A DNA stretch of 25,459 bases, from IMG/VR virus record IMGVR_UViG_3300037492_000115, positions 1 to 25,459 of that record; one strand, given 5' to 3'. Within the stretch, counting starts at the first letter, position 1. The number at the start of each line of letters is the position of its first letter. The notes under the pieces are model-generated. The model saw nothing but the letters and a program-made list of their open reading frames with translations. It had not been told where the DNA came from and searched no databases. The translations under genes and the position numbers were made by a program. Positions 21,789-25,459 of this stretch are shown one piece after another. This stretch comes from a virus.

Positions 21789-22013
21789 TTAACCAATTGT
21801 AACCTCAGTGTAGGTCGTCTCACCCAGTTGGGTGCTAGTATCAAATTTGCGTCCGCACGTAGAACATTTAACCGTACGGAAGGTAGTGTTGCGGTCAGGG
21901 TTGTGGTTGACGCCAGTAAGGTCTATCTGGGGAGGGTAGTACACTGCCGTACTTACACTAGGACACTCTAACTGGAGACGGCACTCAGTTGGTTTGTCAC
22001 AAGGTAGTGCCAT
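21789..22013 (-). CDS. Small Cys-rich, zinc-ribbon-like protein (74 aa)
   Basis: I use ATG at 22013, which has AAGGAG about 10 nt upstream, over a GTG at 22058 that would add 15 residues. Cysteines are C5, C11, C17 and a CxxC pair C50/C53 in VKCSTCGRKFD, so one zinc site is plausible. The CxxCGRKF pattern is typical of small zinc ribbons. I do not know the role. Confidence 0.6.
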   Translation of the reverse strand: MALPCDKPTECRLQLECPSVSTAVYYPPQIDLTGVNHNPDRNTTFRTVKCSTCGRKFDTSTQLGETTYTEVTIG

Positions 22014-22095
22014 AGTCCCCGAACTCCTTCCAATAATGACAAATATATCTGATCTCACTTACAAGCGGTTTAAGCGTAAAAGGTGGTGTGCTCAT
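21997..22095 (-). CDS. Possible 32-aa small protein
   Basis: An ATG at 22095 overlaps the TGA of the winged-helix gene (ATGA) and opens 32 codons (MSTPPFTLKPLVSEIRYICH..., ending YGTTL). The residue choice looks protein-like, and the start is in the same coupled position as most genes here. The end overlaps the start of the Cys-rich gene by 17 nt. Its short length makes it uncertain. Confidence 0.35.
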   Translation of the reverse strand: MSTPPFTLKPLVSEIRYICHYWKEFGDYGTTL

Positions 22096-22526
22096 AGTTG
22101 GCTTTCTGTGTTGCTATCTGTATTTACAGTGTATGCGGTTAGGCCAAAAGGATTGTTGATCCTATTTATTTCAGAGCGTTCCTTGTACGCCTTGAGGTTA
22201 ATGCGAAGTTTGTGCTTTTCGTAGTGGCGCCGCTTCTGCTCTTGGCGCGATATGGGAGGTGGCTCAGGAACATCATCACAAATATCTTTAGTTCCTAAAC
22301 CATAAATTGGGCTGCGACGCCCTTTAATTTCTTTGAGCTCCCAATCAACCTTGTATATGGGTTTTCCTTCACTACGCATGACCCTCAAGTGGTGTGAAAC
22401 CATTTGGAACTGAACGTCTAAGTACCTTGCTATCTCTTTGATAGTCATTGGACCAACATACTCAAAAGCCTTTAGGATAGCCGCATAGTAAGGACTGGGC
22501 GGAACACTAGACCTTCTTTTGGTCAT
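22092..22526 (-). CDS. Winged-helix DNA-binding protein
   Basis: In this 144-aa protein residues about 12-75 form a winged helix: a first helix YYAAILKAFEYVG, then MTIKEIARYLDV and QMVSHHLRVMRSEGK as the helix-turn-helix, with a wing at KVDWELKEIKG. The pattern is close to ArsR/MarR-like domains. The C-terminal part is basic (SRQEQKRRHYEKHKLR) and probably DNA-binding or disordered. It is the only visible regulator-like gene in the window and could control the accessory block. Its 4-nt overlap with the GNAT gene shows joint expression. Confidence 0.7.
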   Translation of the reverse strand: MTKRRSSVPPSPYYAAILKAFEYVGPMTIKEIARYLDVQFQMVSHHLRVMRSEGKPIYKVDWELKEIKGRRSPIYGLGTKDICDDVPEPPPISRQEQKRRHYEKHKLRINLKAYKERSEINRINNPFGLTAYTVNTDSNTESQL

Positions 22527-22981
22527 AAGTTCTTCTCTACTTTATAAAAAGTTGCAAATGCTCCAATTCTAGTCATAGCCGTTAGCATATCTTTGTTCTT
22601 GATGTGTATGTTACCTGTTATCTTTTTGCACCCAAAAGCCTTAACACGTTGTTCTAGAGCAGTGAACATATGTTGGAAAATTCTGGCTCCCCTATGGTCA
22701 GGAGTAACGTGAACAAATTGGACTAATACTGTTTTATAAGTATCTGCGTAAACTACAAACATTAACACACCAACTACAGTCTTGTTTACTATCGCATAAA
22801 TAACTTCACTCTTGTTTGTAGTAAGAAGAAGGGGTTGAGTGTTGTTCGCTTCAATTAACGCGGAGTAGGCAGATAGAAAAAGGGCAATTGCAGGGCACCC
22901 GTTTATGCTGCTAGCATATCTTACTTGCATATCCTGAGCACCGCCTGTCCCCTTTACGGTAGATAAGAGAGTGTCACTCAT
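22523..22981 (-). CDS. GNAT-family acetyltransferase
   Basis: This 152-aa protein has the GNAT core in order: KSEVIYAIVNKTVVGVLMF (beta 2-3), VQFVHVTPDHRGARIFQHMF (beta 4 and the acetyl-CoA pyrophosphate loop, residues 87-106), then helix LEQRVKAFGCKKI and a beta-5 region with a following MTRIGA segment. Members acetylate amines with acetyl-CoA. The acceptor is unknown. It lies beside a second possible acyltransferase and an ATP pyrophosphatase. Confidence 0.65.
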   Translation of the reverse strand: MSDTLLSTVKGTGGAQDMQVRYASSINGCPAIALFLSAYSALIEANNTQPLLLTTNKSEVIYAIVNKTVVGVLMFVVYADTYKTVLVQFVHVTPDHRGARIFQHMFTALEQRVKAFGCKKITGNIHIKNKDMLTAMTRIGAFATFYKVEKNL

Positions 22982-23534
22982 AGTTAAATGTCCTTAGGTT
23001 ATCCGGTAGGCTATAGAGTTTTACTAGTACAGGGCGGGCGTACGTGATACCAAGTTGTATATCATTCCAGTACATACCGAAAGAGGACTTCTTATTTGGT
23101 GGTATAACTTCTTCTGTTGCAACAGTGTATCGTCTGAACATCTCAGATCGTCTGCTTAGCCAGTTCTCCCAACGGGCATCAACCCCTGCAAAGAGCTTAA
23201 CGTATCCGTGATAATATTTTATACTCTCCGCATATTTGAAAGCTTCATCAAAGGCAAATGCAAGACAGTTGAAAGGCGCAAACGGTTGCTTGACCACATA
23301 CGCCAGTTTCCAGTAGCGGGCATTAGCAGAGAAGTGGATGAAGATGCAAGCGTTCAAGACGTTGTTGTCATCATAGACACCAAAGACCTTGTGCAGCTTC
23401 TCTTCATCGTTGAAATAAAAGTTCTCTAATGCAAGTAGGGAAGGTCTTGGGTATCCATTGTTTTTTATATTGGCTGCTGCTACGAGTCTGTCGTACTCGA
23501 AATAATTAGCGCCAGATAGTTCTTTACATTTCAT
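22974..23534 (-). CDS. Possible acyltransferase (GNAT-like fold)
   Basis: This 186-aa protein shows a topology reminiscent of acyl-CoA N-acyltransferases: KVFGVYDDNNVLNACIFIHF as central strands, YWKLAYVVKQPF next, then a long helix FAFDEAFKYAESIKYYHG. The canonical Q/RxxGxG/A loop is absent, so it may be a diverged member or a different protein. The C-terminal part is Arg/Lys-rich. The stop overlaps the 152-aa GNAT gene by 8 nt, suggesting the two work together. Confidence 0.35.
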   Translation of the reverse strand: MKCKELSGANYFEYDRLVAAANIKNNGYPRPSLLALENFYFNDEEKLHKVFGVYDDNNVLNACIFIHFSANARYWKLAYVVKQPFAPFNCLAFAFDEAFKYAESIKYYHGYVKLFAGVDARWENWLSRRSEMFRRYTVATEEVIPPNKKSSFGMYWNDIQLGITYARPVLVKLYSLPDNLRTFNYE

Positions 23535-24477
23535 ATTTAATCCCCAATGTTGTTAGTAACTGTTTATAGGGCAACCTGGCTATTGTGAACGGGAATAGTT
23601 CTTGCTCCAAGTCTTCTCTGAGAGCTTTAGCTGTAGCAAAGTGTGGACCAAAAGAAAACACGTTCGTCTTTTCTCTGTTTGGTACAGAAAACTCTTTGCT
23701 CATCATTATGTTTTTAGTTGAGTAGCTAGATACTCGTCCTGCAGAATGTGCAATAAGCTGCCTAATATCTTTAGCGAGAATCATTGCAGCCCACAAGTGT
23801 GGTGTGTACCTAAAAGAATCAGCTATCGTTGGTATGCCAGTAAGAGCCTCGTAGCGATTGTACAGACCATCTTCGTCCTCACGCACCTCATACAACCATT
23901 GCTGATACTTTGTTTCATGCGCGTCTGTGTGCAACAAGTCTTCGCCTGTGCTTTGGTACACCATCTGAATATCGTCGGCAAGGATGCAAGGTATTGCCAG
24001 CTTAGTCATTACGTAGATAAGCTCAAGCTGACCGAGTCTTGCTGTCTGATATTTTCGTCCCAAATCATGTAGTACGCCAGAGTTGTACAACGTGGGTAGG
24101 TCAACTTTGAATATAGTAGGGACTATGCCTAACTCTTTACATACTGCAAAGGCGTTAAGTGTCTCGTTTGACTTTGGCTCATGAACGTGTACGAGTACAA
24201 TTGGGTTAACTGGAATCTTGAGATAGCAAAAACTTCGTAAAAGACATTCAGAGTCCATGCCACCACTAAAGAACAGGTTTACTTTCTTAGTGTACTTCCT
24301 AAATTTGTCAAAAATGAAACCACAGGCTATGTGAGTCTCCTGCTGGAAGGTAAGCACATGACGACCATCCAAGATGTCCTTTGAAAAGTGCGGCTCCCAT
24401 CTATCATGGATATCTTTCCTAACAACGTGTTTGGGGTCGCTGTTGTAGTAACACCGGTAATAGTTATCATGAACCAT
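23524..24477 (-). CDS. N-type ATP pyrophosphatase / asparagine-synthase-like protein
   Basis: A TTG at 24501 is in frame, but ATG at 24477 has AGGA 6-7 nt upstream and follows the previous stop, so I use it (317 aa). The PP-loop is NLFFSGGMDSECLL (SGGMDS at 71-76). IVLVHVHEPKSNETLNAFAVCKELGIVP matches the next strand-helix unit of asparagine synthase and QueC relatives. These enzymes adenylate a carboxylate or carbonyl group before amide or nitrile formation. QueC's C-terminal CxxCxxC zinc cluster is missing, so it is unlikely to be QueC. There is no glutaminase domain, so ammonia or another amine is the likely nucleophile. It may ligate an amine in a sugar or nucleotide pathway. Confidence 0.6.
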   Translation of the reverse strand: MVHDNYYRCYYNSDPKHVVRKDIHDRWEPHFSKDILDGRHVLTFQQETHIACGFIFDKFRKYTKKVNLFFSGGMDSECLLRSFCYLKIPVNPIVLVHVHEPKSNETLNAFAVCKELGIVPTIFKVDLPTLYNSGVLHDLGRKYQTARLGQLELIYVMTKLAIPCILADDIQMVYQSTGEDLLHTDAHETKYQQWLYEVREDEDGLYNRYEALTGIPTIADSFRYTPHLWAAMILAKDIRQLIAHSAGRVSSYSTKNIMMSKEFSVPNREKTNVFSFGPHFATAKALREDLEQELFPFTIARLPYKQLLTTLGIKYEM

Positions 24478-24485
24478 TTTTGATC

Positions 24486-25151
24486 CTAGGCATAAACGCA
24501 AATACGCTCACCAACAATTTGGCGGTTAACAGAAATCCAACGCATCATTCGGTTAGGGCTCAACATCCTGTACTCTTTTGATACGCCTACTTGAGTTGCT
24601 GGTTCAGATAGGAAATTAAGAGAGGGAAGTTTGTACCCAACAAACCATGTTTGCTTATCTGGTGACATAACAATACCAGGTTGTACAGCAAACATCAATT
24701 GGTTAGATGTCTTTGACACTTCGTTGATGCAGATATGAATATCATCATCGGGAGTGACGTCCATCCTCCAAGATGAATCAGTTTCATACATGCGGGCAGC
24801 CAAGGCCTTTTCATCAACGACCAGTATGTCAGTACAAGGTATCAAAGTAGGAGTCAGTTGGAACTCGTAAGGTATACCTTCGCAAGAGAAGGTGCCAGAT
24901 ACGACTATGTCTTCTTTCTCAGGTTCATACCCGTGGCGCTCTCCTGCGCGGTTAATGAACAGGGTTGCATTTGACATTAGCTTCTTCTTCAAGCGGATCT
25001 CAAAATCGCAAATGTCAGAGCTTACTTGGCTCCACAACGCGTCAAGTACACCTTTGACGATGGCAGTCCCGTGCAGGTAAGGCCGGTTGTTCAAATTCTT
25101 CAACAACAAGCTTTGGACTGGCGGGAAAAGATATGATTTAGTGAGGTTCAT
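24486..25151 (-). CDS. Unknown 221-aa phage protein
   Basis: The protein begins with a Leu-rich segment (YLFPPVQSLLLKNLNNRP). GTAIVKGVLDALWSQV and a helix with FEIRLKKKLMSN follow, then a beta-rich middle (EDIVVSGTFSCEGIPYEF, DILVVDEKALAARM) and a mixed C-terminus ending ERICVYA. I do not recognise it. The ATP pyrophosphatase ATG lies 8 nt beyond its stop, and its own start follows the window-edge gene by 1 nt, so it belongs to the same operon. Confidence 0.65.
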   Translation of the reverse strand: MNLTKSYLFPPVQSLLLKNLNNRPYLHGTAIVKGVLDALWSQVSSDICDFEIRLKKKLMSNATLFINRAGERHGYEPEKEDIVVSGTFSCEGIPYEFQLTPTLIPCTDILVVDEKALAARMYETDSSWRMDVTPDDDIHICINEVSKTSNQLMFAVQPGIVMSPDKQTWFVGYKLPSLNFLSEPATQVGVSKEYRMLSPNRMMRWISVNRQIVGERICVYA

Positions 25152-25152
25152 G

Positions 25153-25459
25153 TTATACAGCCCTGTGAACTTTGGGTGTTATGCTATTAGCAAGGTTAAG
25201 GTTTATGTTCAACAGAGAGATTGTCTCCTCCATGTCAAACCCTCGGGAATTTTTTGTCTGAATAAATAGGTCAGCTATTTGATGCTGACTCTTATCTCCC
25301 ATGCTCCCATCAAAACTGAAATCAGATGCTATTGCTGTACCAATAAAATTTTCAAGCATGAAAGGACAGTTTGCCATGAACAAAGTAAAATAGATTTGGT
25401 AGTAGGCAATCGCAGATGCACTAAGGTTAATAGTCCAACGAAAATCAATCTTGTAATGC
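25153..25459 (-). CDS. Partial phage protein of unknown function, C-terminal end only
   Basis: The frame ending at TAA 25153-25155 stays open without interruption to the right window edge. The TTG/ATG codons at 25383/25377 are therefore probably internal and the gene begins outside the window. The visible ~101 residues include INLSASAIAYYQIYFTLFMANCP, then MLENFIGTAIAS and a Lys/Gln-rich stretch, ending NLANSITPKVHRAV. The long hydrophobic-aromatic stretch may be a buried core rather than a membrane segment. I cannot assign a family. Confidence 0.55.
   Translation of the reverse strand, partial: HYKIDFRWTINLSASAIAYYQIYFTLFMANCPFMLENFIGTAIASDFSFDGSMGDKSQHQIADLFIQTKNSRGFDMEETISLLNINLNLANSITPKVHRAV

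Noticed and set aside
22110-22130. Another copy of the promoter-like motif (TGTATTTACAGT)
   Set aside because: It lies within the winged-helix coding region and matches the core poorly.
23524-24477. QueC identity for the SGGMDS protein
   Set aside because: The C-terminal Cys cluster of QueC is missing and the protein is longer than usual QueC, so only the PP-loop fold is claimed.

Overview
The window is a stretch of a tailed-phage (or prophage-derived) genome. Every gene I can support lies on the minus strand, so transcription runs from high to low coordinates. The virion genes point to a contractile-tailed phage (myovirus) with a fairly large genome: a T4 gp18-like tail sheath, two gp19-type tube-fold proteins, a gp26-like baseplate hub protein, an HK97-type major capsid protein, a scaffold/core-like protein and a virion protein with a VanY/M15 peptidase domain. 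I see no tRNA, CRISPR array, insertion sequence or host gene, and nothing that fixes the host.

In transcription order, 25459-21789 holds an accessory block: a gene cut by the window edge, an unknown 221-aa protein, an ATP-pyrophosphatase with an SGGMDS loop, two GNAT-like proteins, a winged-helix protein and a small Cys-rich protein. Next, 21776-19474 carries a SAM methyltransferase, three small phage proteins and an NAD-dependent sugar epimerase/dehydratase. After a 65-nt gap, 19408-13515 is a second compact run: P-loop kinase-like protein, PAPS-reductase-type ATPase, PIG-L/LmbE deacetylase, an unknown 171-aa protein, a GT4 glycosyltransferase, a TGT-fold transglycosylase resembling phage DpdA, an unknown 122-aa protein and a PTPS/QueD-like protein. 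Neighbours in this run overlap by about 4 nt or are separated by only a few nt, which indicates co-translation.

A strong hairpin at 13446-13476 separates this from the structural block. The structural block runs: scaffold-like protein, 225-aa structural candidate, major capsid protein, a charge-block protein with acidic and Lys/Pro/Ala tracts, a neck or tail-completion candidate, two small proteins, tail sheath (with a probable Ig/Fn3-like insertion), tail tube, a 127-aa protein, a second tube-fold protein, the gp26-like hub protein with a possible +1 frameshift extension, and the M15-domain protein. An almost identical 14-nt AT-rich motif (ATTGTAWTTTAATA) lies about 60 nt before both the scaffold-like gene and the sheath gene and is a good candidate for a phage late promoter.

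The most interesting system is the run around the DpdA-like gene. DpdA enzymes exchange guanine in phage DNA for a 7-deazaguanine. Here the gene is translationally coupled to a glycosyltransferase and sits two genes from a deacetylase typical of N-acetyl-amino-sugar chemistry, with a sugar epimerase, a methyltransferase and acyltransferase-like genes close by. My inference is a hypermodification pathway in which a 7-deazaguanine (or another acceptor) receives a sugar that is then deacetylated and perhaps further decorated. This is a hypothesis from gene content only.
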